Shown: positions 1-13,277 of the stretch, one piece after another
Position numbering within the stretch: the first letter of the stretch is position 1
How the letters are laid out: each line of letters starts with the position of its first letter
Assembly: GCA_015499995.1 (NCBI GenBank)
Contig: JADNRV010000070.1
Location: forward strand, 124,001-188,000
From: Flammula alnicola
Taxonomy: Eukaryota > Basidiomycota > Agaricomycetes > Agaricales > Strophariaceae
Length of the DNA: 64,000 bases
Direction of reading: 5' to 3'
Notes under the pieces: generated by a model
The model's database searches: none
What the model saw: the letters and a program-made list of their open reading frames with translations, nothing else
What the model was told of the DNA's origin: nothing
Position numbers and translations under genes: made by a program

Positions 1-1345
1 ACTAAAAATAAATGCAACCGTTAACCTCAGGGGCTAAATCACGCGAGACGAATGCAACCACATACCTCCCAGTCGACATCGATTCCGTCAAATCCATAGG
101 TTTCCAGGATTTGGAGAGCAGATACGATAAAAGTTTGCGTGTTTGCGTCAGACGCCACAAGAGAGGAGAAGATGAATTGAGTCGGTGGATCCTACAGTGA
201 ATTCATTGAGTATCTTTCTTGAAATGATCACGATTCATGGAAATCACGCGTTCCAGGACAACGAACGCACATTAAAAGACCATCCACCAATCGAAAGAAA
301 CACCTTTAAAGCAGGAGCATTGGCTTTAAGGTTAGTCGTACGCGACCATAGAAGTTCGTCGCCGGCGCTCATGGGTATGATCTCAAAGTTGTTGCCAATC
401 AATGCAAACGCGAAGTTGACATGAGTTAGGCTACTGGCGGGAATTTGTTCAGGAGTAAAAGCTAGGCATGATCTAAAACCTCGATTGTGAGTAGAATGCA
501 GCATACCGAGGATGTCAGCGTCGAGCTTACCGAGTTATCGCCCAACTTTCGTAGTATCCGATGCGTCGAGCAGTTGCAGACTGTTGATCGCTCCCTGCAT
601 AAGTTCTTAAATGAGCATATTGATTCGAGGCTAATATAGACTAACCGCATGAAGGAATCGGGGGACCTCCACAGTGCGATTGACAACCAGTTCCACAAAA
701 TTCATCTGTGGTCCCGCAGAATCCAAACTAAACCACTAATTAGAGAAGTGGTACTTTCTAAGATAGAAAAACATACCTGACTGCAACAAACATTCTTCAT
801 GGCACATTAGCTTATCCCGCAAGTATGGACATATTAAGTTACACGTACCAAAGGGCACTGAAGACAAAGCATAGTTTGAGATGGTTGCATACTCTAATCT
901 AGATTTTCTAATAGAGACTTACCGTAACGTTTTCTGGCGCGGCATCTGGCCCACATTCTGCAAGTGCGTTACAATTGCTTGTGCAAGGCTGGGAAAAGGA
1001 AAATCCGTATCATTGGCATATCTGATGAAGTTGCACTTTATCACGACGACTTACCCCTCCTTTTGAAACAGGAGTACAGAATGCCGGTCCAAATCTAAGA
1101 CGAGGGATGTGATTAGATATGGTGCGCACCGGATGACGAAGGTAAATAGATACTAACCCACAAAATCCTGTATCGCCATTGCAGCATGCTTGATTAGAAC
1201 AAGGAATATCGGGTGTGCAAGAGCCAACTGGGAGATTTGTGGCATTTGTTGCCTGTGCACGGGCAACCTCTCTACCGTAGAGTACAATCCATAGCCAACT
1301 AATGAGAAGAAGACCGCTCGGAGCTGAAAGAAAAGTTAGGTGCAT
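1..1345 (-). CDS. GH18 chitinase with chitin-binding (CBM18) region, truncated by window edge
   Basis: Secreted endo-acting chitinase that would hydrolyse beta-1,4-GlcNAc polymers in fungal walls. The start at 1345 gives a hydrophobic signal-peptide-like leader of about 30 residues. It is followed by a cysteine-rich hevein-like stretch (GSCTPDIPCSNQACCNGD, near 1150-1240), and a second exon near 660-715 continues it (DEFCGTGCQSHCGG). The GH18 barrel is visible at 250-450 (HVNFAFALIG and KVFLSIGGWSF). The catalytic signature DGIDVDWE lies at 66-89, with the general acid Glu codon at 66-68. The rest of the barrel lies off the left edge. Introns are short and exon joins between 700 and 1000 are approximate. 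The order CBM18 then GH18 resembles the killer-toxin-like (subgroup C) chitinases of filamentous fungi. The divergent LysM gene at 2733 strengthens that comparison. Family call is firm; subgroup is inference. Confidence 0.88.
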
Positions 1346-1375
1346 TGAGTAGTCAGGGCATAATCACATTTTGTC

Positions 1376-1829
1376 TTATGTTTTAATACTAGCCACACTT
1401 CTCTGAGATGAGTCCGCAATGATGAAATTGCCGAAGCATCTCTGTTCTCCCTTCACTGACACTGTGGTAAATCTAGAGGAATTCCATTTCAGAACGAAGT
1501 GATCCATGTGGTACAAAAACACCGTCGAACTGGTCATCTGGTTCAAGATAGAAGCGTAGAACTCATACCAATTTATTTTGTCCGACAGGAGAGGGAGAAA
1601 AGCGAATCCATCTAAATCCGTCGTGTTTAAACGATAACGCGTCGTGCAAGCGATGTACATATGGCTTAAACAGCACATGAAGTACAGTAGAAAACGTGCC
1701 GTAAGTACACCTTCTGACCGCGCTCAGGCGGACGGTTAACGGGGCGGTTGGCACCGTCTCGTAAATACCGTTGACGCGCTGTCCAGTAAAAACAGGTGCA
1801 TTAGCTTCCACCGCCCCGGTAGTGCTCAT
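1376..1829 (-). CDS. Possible small two-exon hypothetical gene
   Basis: Not recognised. An ATG at 1829 opens MSTTGAVEANAPVFTGQRV and runs to a GTGTAC donor near 1715. A TTTAAG acceptor about 46 bp later restores an open frame that runs to a stop near 1376. The join is in phase and would give a protein of roughly 140 residues without a signal peptide or an evident domain. It sits between the chitinase and the LysM gene on the chitinase strand. It could equally be untranslated or decayed DNA; codon content alone does not decide. Confidence 0.3.
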
Positions 1830-2732
1830 GATACTACAATATTTTACATCACTGGCGGTCGCTACTTTCTTGGAAGATGCGGTATAAAAGCCTACTTAAA
1901 TTAAAACCTACCCCCCTACTGGAGATATTCTTTGGCATTTAAATACCGTTTGTGAGTTGGACTGGTGCTGCCGTCAATAACTCGGAGAATGGGCGGGACG
2001 GTGAGTGGGCGACTCGCTACTCTCTTGTCTCCTTTAGGATCAGAGCTATTTTCGAAGATAAAGTCAAGAGATATATCAAATAATATAGCAGCCTATCAAC
2101 CGCTATATCCGTGACATCAGCGCTCAGCGCTAAAGGACGGCAAGAAGCACCCCAATTGGGCATGCTTATCATTTGTGTGTCCGCTTTGCCGAAAAAATCC
2201 CGCCGTCCCCACTTCGGCAATTTTCTCTAAAAATAAAAATTACGCAACACGTGGCAGCACGAACGACCCACAGAGCCAAATACGCAGGCGGCAGTTCGGC
2301 ATCAAAATCCACAATGATCTGATGACTGCAACATCGACCATATTTGAAAGTTCTTTCTTCAGAATAAGAATTCTTCCCTATGCATTGTCACCTACCGACT
2401 TTGCGTAATCTTCTGCGTCAAAGTGATTACCCAACGACTCGAGTTCTTCGCAGATTTGCATTCCCGACCGGCTGATTAGGCTCGCACAAGGCACGGACAT
2501 GTCGTACTAGGCCGCCCCAATTCACCAAGTGGCTCCATGTGACACTTAAATCTAGAGCTCGTAATGGCGAAGGTGTTCTCCGAGGCGCTGTTTCCTTTGT
2601 GAATATGTACTGTATCAAAGGAATTCAAAATAAAGCTACAGTACCGCTCCATTCTTCCCAAAAGGCCGCAGCTTTCTTGGTACGTGGGCCATACATCTCA
2701 CAACTATCCTGACTCAATTCAGACATACAGCA
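1830..2732. other. Intergenic region upstream of the LysM gene
   Basis: About 0.9 kb without a supported gene. It holds AT-rich stretches and short open frames on both strands with no recognisable domain. It should contain the promoter of the LysM gene that starts at 2733; no confident TATA box was identified. Confidence 0.5.
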
Positions 2733-5700
2733 ATGCGAACGACTCTAACATGCTTCTTCCTTCTCTATTCAACATGTGGAATGCTAGTGTCGGCATCTAG
2801 TGGGGTTCCTTCGCTCAGAAACTCTACGGTGTTGGCATTGCACATCAGCGACTTCACAAGTCTCAGATGTTGGATCAATTGGCAGTAGCGACTTCTGCCG
2901 CGCCACCCGTTTGCCTTCGCCAGTCCTAGCCGCCCTGCGACGACTTTACAGCTCTACCAAGCTGCTACCCTGCCCACTTCTCCAGCACCTCCAAGTGCGT
3001 GCTCAAATGCGTTGACTACTGGTATCAACTGCAACGCCTCCATCCAGCTCATGAGGTAAGTCAAATTCATGCTTTACAGATTGTTCCTAACATGATGCAT
3101 TGACAGTGCCAATCCATTTTTCGATTCGGCGTCGCTTGCATCATTTGTAACAATGGTTGCACTTCTTCTCTCCAAACCTATCGCTCGAATGTCGTGTCTG
3201 CTTGCGGAGGCTACATGCTCCCAGGTCCCAACAATATATCCTACGCTCGTAAGTAATTTCAATATCCCATCCATATTATCTCACGATTTGCGTTTAGCCA
3301 CTGTCGCTGTCGATACAATTGCAGGACCTTACCACCAGCAATGTTTGACCGACACGTGAGTCTCACCTTGTTCACCTCTTTCTCATCGCTCATACATCTC
3401 TCAGGTCAAGTGGATCGTTCTGCAATTCTGTCTTGCCAACCTACAACACTACTTCAGGAATTTGGGATATCCCACAATGAGCTCTGCACTTCTTGCGTCT
3501 TGGGTAGCTTGCAGGTTTCGCTGGAGAATCCATTAAGTTACTCGCCCTCTCTGTTCAGTACACTGCAGACGGCGCTTGGAACATGTGGCTCGTGAGTTCT
3601 TAAATTTCTCGCTCCTTGATCAAATCATGTTTTGACGAATAATAAAATCCTATTCTTTCCTAGATCGTTTGATTCATTCAATGTCACCGTGACTGCTTCC
3701 CCACCTTTGTCAACGACGGGGCCGGGGACAGTTACATCCTCTTCCAATCTGACTTATTCTCCAGCATGCTACATATCCGGTCGAAATATCACGACTTCCG
3801 GGACTAACAACACTTGTAACTCTATCGCTTCGCAATACTCCATTACTCCGGCCGATGTTCAACTCAATAACCCGATTCTGTCGACTCTGAATTGCTCCTC
3901 TGGGTTCGGCGCCGGTGTTTCCCTCTGTATTCCTCAGGTAAGTGGAATACTATGAAGGAGAATACTTGCCAATTTTAAAATTTAAAATTTCTAGGCGTGT
4001 ACGCTTTATACCGTCCAAGCCAACCAAACGTGTCAAGACGTTGTAAATGCAGTCAACGATCAAGGTCTGCCGGCCCGAATGTAAATGTGACTTTTACACA
4101 GCTGCTAAGGTACCTTCGACTGAAAGTTTAACCTGGTTTATTGCTAAGTTCTGTGAAGTTTCAATCCAGACTTAGGAAATGGTTGTTCTAATATCGGAAG
4201 TCGAGTTGGCTCTCAGATTTGTATTAGGTACTGTCCTGTCTTCTCCAGCGCGTTCTTCTAGCTAAATACACCTGCAGTCCACACGGAGGATTTCCAAGCA
4301 TAGGAAGTGCACCAAGTGATGTTTCTAAACCTAGTGCAACTATTACTGCAACTGCGTTCGTGTTGCCGTTTTTATCTTTACCAGATTCGTTTGCTCATGC
4401 TGATTTGCTGCTAATGCAGGCCACCACCGGGTCAAACAGCCCCCGGAACAACGTCGGCGTGCGGAGCTTGGTACCTTGTTCAGCCCAATAACTTCTGCAT
4501 CCAAGTCGTACTGAATAGTTGAGTGTATTTTGAACGAGGCCAAGTACATGATGCTCAACTGTGTCCTTCTCCAGATTCCATTACATTGAATGACTTCCTA
4601 ACTTTGAATCCCGAGGTCAGCCTTATTTTATTCCGGCTATTGTTCCGCTCATTCAAAACTTCGGAAAGGTTAACACTAACTGTACAAACTTGTGGGCTGA
4701 GTAAATGACACACACATATTTCTTGGTCATTTTGATTCATCTTCTGCTTAGGTATTATTATTGCGGTTAGTATCTTTAAAAGCTTGCGTTGCGAGCTCTG
4801 CGTAGCAAATACCTATCCGCTAATATCACCATCAAAGTCGCCGCCTACCCCCTTTAGTGGGAACCACAGCAGTTCCCCAATCACCGCCAACGCGACATCA
4901 TTCAGCTTTTTCAGCAGTGCTCTTCCCACCCCAGTAACGACGACTGACTTCTTCGTTCCTTACCCAAGCGTAACTCCTGCTCCTGTGAGTATACATATCG
5001 TCCTTCTTCAAAGAGGCGGAACTGGCAGTCTTATAGCGTTCTCAGGCGCCCCCAAATATCGCTCCTGGAACTTTGCAATTTGGTTGCAACTTTTATTACA
5101 ACATCAGTAGCAGAGACAACTGTACTACCGTCGAGACAATGTGGGCTTTCATGCATTGCTGCGAGCCCGGACACTCACCCTGCACTCTTCCTTCCCAGCT
5201 TCAACATCACTGACACACAATTCCAGGCTTGGAACCCAGGTGCCACTGCCCATTGCCCATCGTTGACACCGGATCAGTCTGTCTGCGTCATTGTTTTTAA
5301 TACATCAGCGACGTTTGCCCCGGCTCCTACCAATGTGGCCACCGGAACCATAACGACGGTCAGCTCAAGTGTTCATAAATATGTTTCATAGTATTTATCC
5401 TTTATAACTCCAGTTCTGCGAGACGTACTATACAGTGGTGTCAGGGGATACTTGTGGTGTTGTGGAAACGAAGGTAATGTCGCTGGTTTTCACTGGTTTA
5501 TGATGTTCATGATGAAATGCAACTTACCGTGCATTTTTGACTAGAATAATATTACGGACGCACAATTTCGCACATGGAATCCCGAAATTAATACGGCTTG
5601 TTCCAATCTCGACCTGGGAGAGGTAAGCTTGGAATTTCGTGTACTGGTGTTTGCATTGCAGTTAAAATCGCTTTAAAACCCAGGCGTACTGTGTCGCGAT

Positions 5701-6462
5701 GGCGAACCCGACTACTACCACCACCACCTCCAGTTCATCCTCATCCTCATCAAGTTCATCCACTACATCCACAACCACAACATCATCGGCAGCGTCTGCT
5801 CCCACTAATGTTGCCACAGGAACCTGGACTAAGTACGTCGGGGTGTTTGTTTCGAAAAGAGAACTGTAGAGAATGCTTATCGTGGGTTTGCAGCTGTACT
5901 ACCTACTATACCGTTGTTTCAGGAGACTCTTGTACTTCGATCGAGTCAAGGTTTGTCGAGTTCTTCATTTGAAGTCGCACCTTGACAGAGTTTGCGGCTA
6001 GCGCGCACATTGCCATTGCAGACTTTTTGAGGTGGAACCCGGAAGTTACCATAAACTGCGGTACGTCCTTCATCCTTTTCTTTATATATATATCTCGACG
6101 AGCTAAATTCACGGTTGTCGGTAATGAACCCAGACATTGATCTGGCCGAGGTGAGTTAACCTTCGTTTTATTTTGAAGACCTTATTCGATGTGCTCTCCC
6201 CACCTGGCATAGGCGTACTGTACAGCTGGCCCAAGTCCATGCAAGACAGTGTATACTGTTGCGAGCGGCGACTTTTGCTTTGCGATAGCATCGAATGCTG
6301 GAATCACTGTCGCTCAGTTGATGGCTCTTAATCCTTTCATTGATTCTAACTGCGGTGAGAATTTATTTCATTGTCATTAGAGCGTTTTCTTCTTAATGCA
6401 CGGGTTCAACCTGGTTAGATCTCCAAGTCGGCTGGAATTTGTGTGTTACTGGTGCATCCTGA
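2733..6462 (+). CDS. Secreted multi-LysM protein
   Basis: LysM proteins bind chitin or chito-oligomers; secreted fungal ones act as self-protection or as effectors that mask chitin. The ATG at 2733 begins a secretory leader (MRTTLTCFFLLYSTCGMLV). Downstream exons carry repeated LysM-type modules: a segment with CNSIASQYSITPADVQLNNP (about 3810-3880), YTVQANQTCQDVV (about 4000), AWYLVQPNNFCIQV (about 4470), ITDTQFQAWNPG (about 5200), YYTVVSGDTCGVVETK (about 5425), YYTVVSGDSCTSIES (about 5900) and a last one, VYTVASGDFCFAIAS, ending GWNLCVTGAS with TGA at 6460-6462. A Thr/Ser-rich linker lies at 5700-5810. At least six modules are visible, with many small introns. An in-frame TAG at about 2887 means the first exons are not resolved: there is either an intron or missing bases there. 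Family call is firm, exon structure is not. Confidence 0.85.
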
Positions 6463-7047
6463 GACGTTGGAAACTTTTGACTTCAACGTGCCTCAGTGAC
6501 GCTCTCGTCGTTTCTTTTTTCAGACTATGTAAATTGTCGATGCGTTGTTATAGATAAGTAAGAAGATGGAAGGTTTATGAAGTAGTCAACGTGGTGCTGG
6601 TGCACGCAGAGAACTGAGTTGCTCATCGCAATGGCAGCGGTTGGAAAGATACTCGGACAAATATGGCATTCAAGTTGGCAACGACTGCGAGCAATGAAGC
6701 AACCTCCCTTGCAGAACCACGTGTTCACAAGGTTCATGCCGAATCGGAATTCTCAATTCATCGTGCTCTTACGGCTACATCATTCTAGTCATCTTGCAGT
6801 ATAGGGTTACCCTATAGCTCATACCACGGCCAATTCTCGAGACACCTCTTCTGATTCTCCATAATTTCGCCTGTGAGGCTTAGAAGGACACCAGGCTGGT
6901 CGCGCGACTGGTTCATCTATTCTTGGCCACCGCGAATCTGGAACACTTAACTGTTGTTTGCGGCGCATTGCCAGCTCAAGTGAAGAGACGCGAATCGACG
7001 CGTCATACATACCTTGCCTACTGGTAACCCTGCTCGAATGAGGCGGA
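6463..7047. other. Intergenic region between LysM and formin genes
   Basis: About 0.6 kb holding the 3' end of the LysM gene and the presumed promoter of the formin gene on the same strand. I see no gene, repeat or clear regulatory motif in it. Confidence 0.5.
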
Positions 7048-10000
7048 ATGCCTAACCGATCCAATACTCTTATAGTCCCAACGATCCTTCCCACTGGGTC
7101 CTTACATTTCGCGGAAGTTCCGGACAATGCCTGTGCTCAGGATGTAATCGACGCTCTTCTCGAGATAGAAGGACTGCAGGAGGAATTCATGGGAAATTTG
7201 GAGGATCAAGGATGGGCTTTGCAGAGGATACGGGCGGAGCAGAATGGCAGGCCCTGGGAGGAAGACGAGCTTATGGCACTTGGAGATGGCCAGTTTGTCG
7301 TTATTTCGTCGATATTGAAAGGAACTGACAACATATTTTTAGGCACCGTGCAGACTAGCACACTCATCGCCCCGTATATCACCAACTACAATCAATCAGA
7401 ATCCATCCAGCGCCATTTTTCATCCTTTCCCATGACGGGCCACCTTCATAACCCTGCGCTTCGCCTCGTATCCCTCCATCCTCTCCTCTCCTTGGTTGTT
7501 TCATTCCTACGGGTACCCGAGATCCATGATGGATTTGAATACAAGATGTTCATCTCGCGTATGACGACAATAGTAGATGTCATCAACGCCATTATCGAGG
7601 AGCTTGGATTGTCCAAGTCCTTACCTATACCCGGAGCAGGGAATTTGGACTATGTGGTTGAAGAGGTGTGGATTGATGGCAACCAAGAGAGTGAGAACAG
7701 TCCTCTATACCTTTGCGCCATGTCTGACCATGGTTCCAGGAGCGTCAAGACTTTTCGCAACAACATGCGCGTTCGATGTTCTTGGATTTCCCTTTTCTGC
7801 AAATCCTTTCAAGCCCACAGCTAAACGGCAATTTCGGTTCTGCGTTCCTGACGAATGGTATCGACGATCCAAGTCGCGCCAAGTTTCACCTGCTGCGCGA
7901 CCATCAGAATCCACTATAAAGCATCTGGCAGCACTGCAGGAATCGGAGGACGAGGATGAGGAAGAGGAAGAAGAGGGTACCGCGAAAATAGGTGATCGCA
8001 ACAACCCAACCCCTCGACCAAACCTGGCAAAAGCGATTGAGCAACGGGGTCTTGTCACACAAGGACGCCTGTCCAGCATTTTTGACGGATGGCTGCAAGC
8101 AGCGTCGCCCACTTCATCTACTCGCAATAGTACTGTATTTTCGCCAGACAACAGGAAGAGCGTCAGCGAGCCGAAGCTGGTTGAGCACGTTTCGCCCGTT
8201 AATCTCGAACGGAATGGCTCGTCAGACACGAGTGACGACGAAGGCGAAGGCGAGTTCGGGGTTGCTTTTGATGAGATGCTGGTCCGTCACCCGGGCTATG
8301 ACTGTTCCATGTTCGATACTGATATCTTGATAGAACGACTTGGGCCTGAAGGACGAGAAACGCGCCGCGATGTATGCACTTTCTCTTGAACGAAAAAAAT
8401 ACCTCCTTCGTTCGAACCGCCAGTTCAAGTCTACCAATCAGCAGGCTCCTCTAAACAGTGCTCATCCCGCATATTCCGCCTCGTACGGACCCTCGAGCGC
8501 AGCAGCGTTACTTCCTAGACTCGTTCCTCAGTTGACTGGAGATGCTGGACTCATTCGCCGATTTTCCATTGTTGGCTGGGGTCTGGAAGCTCTGCCGCTC
8601 CTCCTGTCATGTCGTCCGACTCCAATGGATCCACGGGAGAATTCAACAGTGCAACAAGCTCTCAGAGCAAGGTACAAGCCCAGGTAACTAAAGTTGCCGA
8701 AGAAATGCAACCTCTTCAGGCTCAGAGCACAGGTAGTCTTTGGAGTGGGTGGTGGACGTCTTCCGGTGGGGACAAGTCCTCGAGCTCAGAGAAAAATGGT
8801 AACAAGGAATCTGCAAAGTCGGCCAGGTGGTACATCGAGGGCCTTCGTATAGGCAAAGCACCCGACATGAAACTAGTCAAGCACTTGATTACCTTGCGCG
8901 TCCATCTCTCTACCGCAAAATTGGCCTTCATTCTTGATTTTGTTGGGGAGGAGAAAGGCTTGAATGCGTTGGGGACACTACTAGCAAGTTTAGTAGGCAA
9001 GGGCGGCAAGAAAAGAGTTCTCAGCGAAGTCGAAAACACGGTCCTTCTCGAAGTCCTCAAGTGCTTGCGGGTTCTTTTAAATACAGCAGTATGTTTACTC
9101 TTCATCTTTATTGTTGAATCTACTCATCTCCTGCATTCCATAGCCTGGTTTCAACGAAGTACTATCATCACCGACCGTTATCACTCACATATCGTACGCT
9201 CTTCATGCATCTTCGCTGAAAGTACATACGTTGGCCTCTGAGCTACTCGCTGCCGTATGTATGCTCTCAGCTATGGATGGCCATATGGCCGTCCTGGCAG
9301 CATTCTCGGACTTTCGCATCGCTTTCGACGAAGATTTTCGTTTCGAGAACCTGCTATCATCGCTGCGCCTTCCTGATGTCGACCTCGACAACGACAGCGA
9401 TAGTGGTATTGGCTTGGAAATGAAGAAGATGGCGTCTGGGATACTCGGATTGGGACTATGACCCTCATCAATGCCCTCACAAATTGCCCAGAAACTCTGG
9501 AGGATCGGATGTTTCTTCGTGAAGAGTTTGGTCGGAGGGGATTAAACGAACTGATAGTCGTAAGTAACCCTCCCATCATTTTTCTCCTTTCTTCACCTTG
9601 CACAATGAACGTTAAAATGGGCACCTAGGCTCTCCGATATATCAAACCCCCGATTCTTGCTGACGCAACTTAATTTATATACTGAGGAGAAATTCGAGGA
9701 TGAAGAGGATATGAGGGAACGAGCCCGAAGTCTGACGGATCAAATGAGAAAGGGACATGAGCGTGCGCGTTCTGACTCGGAAGTTGCGCTTCAAGATTTA
9801 ATCCAACTAGCCAAGCAACATGGAGAACTTTATCCAATGATGCTTGACATACTCAAACATTACAGCCAAATCTTCCAGAGAGATGTAGGATTGTAAGAAT
9901 TTTACTACCTCTGAGATGCTGCTTTTTCTGACTCTATATTCACAGGCAACTCAAAGCAGACCTTTTACCATCCTCGATCGTTTCGTAGAACAGGCGGCGA

Positions 10001-13000
10001 TGCTGGATAGTTTGTACGAGTGTTTTCCTCTCTCATTTCGATTATTACATGGTCTTTTTTTTTCAGCGATGAGAGCTGGCGTGTCTTTTTAAAACGATTT
10101 TCCACCTCGGTGCAACACATCACTGGCCAGGAGGTCGAAGTAAACGCACCAGGAGAGGGCAATTCGAAGGACACAGTCGAACAAGAGCTTGAATCTCTCC
10201 GACTCCTGGTTGACGAACTCAGTGATGAGGTTCGTGTCCTTTTGTCTGCGCTTGGTAACAATGGTTTAACTGCCTACAACAGCGAATCGAACTTCGCAAG
10301 GAACTCAGTCAACAACTCGCCGAGATGAACACCCTCAAGTCTCTCCCACTTAATATACCGGTCCCTAGCTCCAGCAGCGCTCGTAAAGCGGGACCAGAGG
10401 TGGATTTCGAGTATGCGCTCGTCAAAAATGTGTCTGATCTTTTCTCCTTCAGCAAAATTTCCATGGCCTAGTTCAGCGTCTCGTCACAAAGGAGAAGCAA
10501 GTGATCCAACTGCAGACGGAGCTGGACCAATACAAAGCTCACAACCCCGGAGAAGGACGAGAGGCTGTGTGCATTCCTTTCTAAAGCAAAAAGATGACAT
10601 ACTGATCGTTATCATTCAGGATGAGCGTGCAAAACGGGAGCGCGATAGGATTAAATGGAACACTTTAATGGAGGAAATTGCGAAGTATAAGACCAAGGTA
10701 ATGCATTCTTATTTGTTACTTTTTTGTTGCTCAACAATTTCTGTAGATAAGTGAGCTGGAGAATGACCTGGTTATCAAGGAGAAGGAAACAGTATACCTG
10801 AAACGTGCTCTCGAATCGGTTTACACCAGGTTCATGTCAAGGGAAGAAACTCGAGAAGGGAAGCAAGCGGCTGAATTCGATGCTCAGACTATTGCAAACC
10901 GCACTATCGAGCGATTGACTGCAAAGGATCAGCAAATTTCGACCTTGAATAACGAGATTTCGGAACTGAAAGCTCTTCTGGCTGCCAAACCCAGGACGGA
11001 ACAAGAGTTCAAGGCCAAATCCCCCCCTCCACCCCCTCCAGTCAAACCCAGGAAGTTATCTACAGTTTCATTAAATCAATTTGCGTCTTCACCAGCCACA
11101 TCAAGCCCACCACCTCCACCACCACCACCACCACCACCACCGTCACTGACATCTTCTGTTGTAGAGCCTTCAACTGGCCCTACCGCAGCTCCTCCGCTAC
11201 CTCCTCCTCCACCGCCACCGCCTCCCCCACCACCAACTGGAGTAGCTGCACCCATTTCATCATCTGCAGGACCTCCGCCTGCGCCGCCACCACCACCGGC
11301 GCCGCCTCTCTCGCTAGGTCTGCACGGCATACCGCCCCCTCCGCCCCCTCCCTCTGCATTCAAACTAGGTCCCAAGTTGAGAATTACTCGGCCCTCCAAG
11401 AAGATGAAGCCTTTCTTCTGGAACAAACTCAGTAGCACCAACGGTGCTGTTACAGTCTGGACTGATCTTCCATCTGACATACAAGTGGACTTGTCAGACC
11501 TGGAATCTACATTCGTCATCGATACTACTCCATCTACTCCCTCGCAACTCATGAGTCCAAAGAAACAGAATGTCACCACTCTTTTGGATATTACGCGAGC
11601 CAACAACATTGGTATGGAGAATTTCTTCCACTAGGCGCTGTGGACTAACTCCATTGACTTAGCTATTATGCTTTCCCGAATCAAGATGGATTATCCTCAA
11701 ATTCGCAGATCCTTGTTAGAAATGGACGACCAGCGGTTGTCAATTGATGATCTCAAGGCGATCGCCAAACAGCTTCCTACTCGAGAAGAAGTATGTCTCT
11801 TTTCTATCAACATAATGACATTCATTGTAAAATATATTCGCAGATTGAGCGTATCCAATCTTTCGACGACGTCAACAAACTGGCCAAGGCAGATCAATAT
11901 TTCTACCAGGTCTGTCCTGTGCTACATCTATCCTTTTCTTTTCGTGACCAATTTTCAGATAATGTCAATTCCACGCCTTTCTGAACGCCTTGAGTGCATG
12001 CAATATCGTCGAAAGCTCGATCTGGAGATCGAAGAAATTCGACCCGACCTCAACATCCTTCGCAATGCTTCCCGCGAACTACGGTCTTCGTTGAAATTCA
12101 AGCAGACACTTCAGGTTAGAAGCTGGGTTCTTATAAGAGGGAATGAATTCTAATGGAACGTATAACAGGTGGTGTTGGTTCTTGGTAATGCTCTCAACGG
12201 TTCTACCTTTCGAGGAGGAGCCCAAGGATTCCAGCTTGATTCGTTGCTGAAGGTTTGCGAATACCTTTCTGTCAGACTTGTCTACTAACTAAAATTCCTT
12301 GCAGATGAAGGAGACAAGGACGGCTCAGGGTGGACCTGAGTGTCCAACCCTACTGCATTATCTGGCCAGAGTTCTTATGAGAAAAGATCCTTCCCTCGCC
12401 ACCTTTGTTGATGAGCTTCCGAGTCTAGAGGCGGCTGCACGAGGTATGCTTGTCTAATGGTAATACATCATGGATCTTATATTGTTTATCAGTTTCTGTG
12501 CAAATAACCCTCCAAACTGTGAATTCACTCGTTGCAGGTTTGGATCAAGTAAAGGAAGAGGTTCAAAGCCATGGACACTCGAAGGATGTAACCTCCAATG
12601 ATCACTTTGTACAAGTGATGCAGGTGGGTCTCGAACGTGTCCATCCGTGTTCCGTCTTTTCCTGAATAACTTTTGATTCAGCCTTTTATCATTGAAAAGA
12701 CCCCCACCGTCGGCGCTCTGAAGAACATGGGAACTGCAATAAGCAATGAGCTTCGTTCGCTGCTGATCTATTATGGAGAGAACCCCGATTCTCCCGATTC
12801 TCCAAAACCGGAGGACTTCTTCGGGCTGATCGCCTCGTTTTCATCGTCTCTTCAGGTATGGCTTTTCGGCACGATATGCTCCTCCTTTTTTCTTACCGAT
12901 TCTCTCAGAAATGTGCCCTGGAAGTACATGACGCTGAATCCAAGCTCAAGACATCGCTGCCTGCACCAGCGTTGATCGTCGAAGAACCTACCGTGAAGAT

Positions 13001-13277
13001 GCCTGACCATGTAAGCATCGGGTTTATCTCCGCTCTCATACGTCCTCACATATTCTGGCAGACCATAAAGGCTCAAGACTATGCATCGCCTGCCGATGGA
13101 CAGAATACTAAAGCATACCAAGGCGGAAATCTCTCGGTGGGACGCGGGGATCTTGACCATGCGATTCGCAGTATGAGAGAAGGCAAGCGCAGGAATCGGC
13201 CTACGCGACCACTTAGTAAAATCTTCTTGGATGGAGGAAGTGTCGCTGGGAGGTCGCAGAGCCGACTGTTTGATTAA
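7048..13277 (+). CDS. Diaphanous-related formin (actin nucleator)
   Basis: Formins nucleate and elongate unbranched actin filaments for cytokinesis and polarised growth under Rho GTPase control. Order of domains: an N-terminal regulatory part (7048-8000), a GBD/FH3 armadillo-like region (about 8240-9900; DLGLKDEKRAAMYALSLERK and WYIEGLRIGKAPDMKLV), coiled coil (10600-11000), a proline-rich FH1 (about 11020-11370, long Pro runs that bind profilin), FH2 (from KKMKPFFWNKLSS at about 11400, through LVLGNALNGSTFRGGAQGF at about 12175) and a DAD-like tail (LDHAIRSMREGKRRNR, about 13150-13200). It is a single-copy-type fungal formin of the Bni1/SepA class. Introns at 7691-7739 (49 bp) and 8282-8333 (52 bp) join exons in phase. 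At 9418-9420 the FH3 frame shifts: one more A is needed to read into NALTNCPETLEDRMFLREEF. A second possible shift or weak intron lies near 8581. Confidence 0.95.

Noticed and set aside
7691..7739. Apparent frameshift in the formin N-terminal part
   Set aside because: A 49 bp GTGAGA...CCAG intron joins the two frames in phase, so no error is needed.
8581..8639. Frameshift at a G4 run in the formin linker
   Set aside because: An in-phase 59 bp GTCTGG...GAG intron is also possible, so it is not counted among the firm one-base deficits.
11076..11609. Glycine-rich 177-codon minus-strand frame
   Set aside because: It is the antisense of the formin FH1 proline runs and start of FH2; the plus-strand domains explain it.
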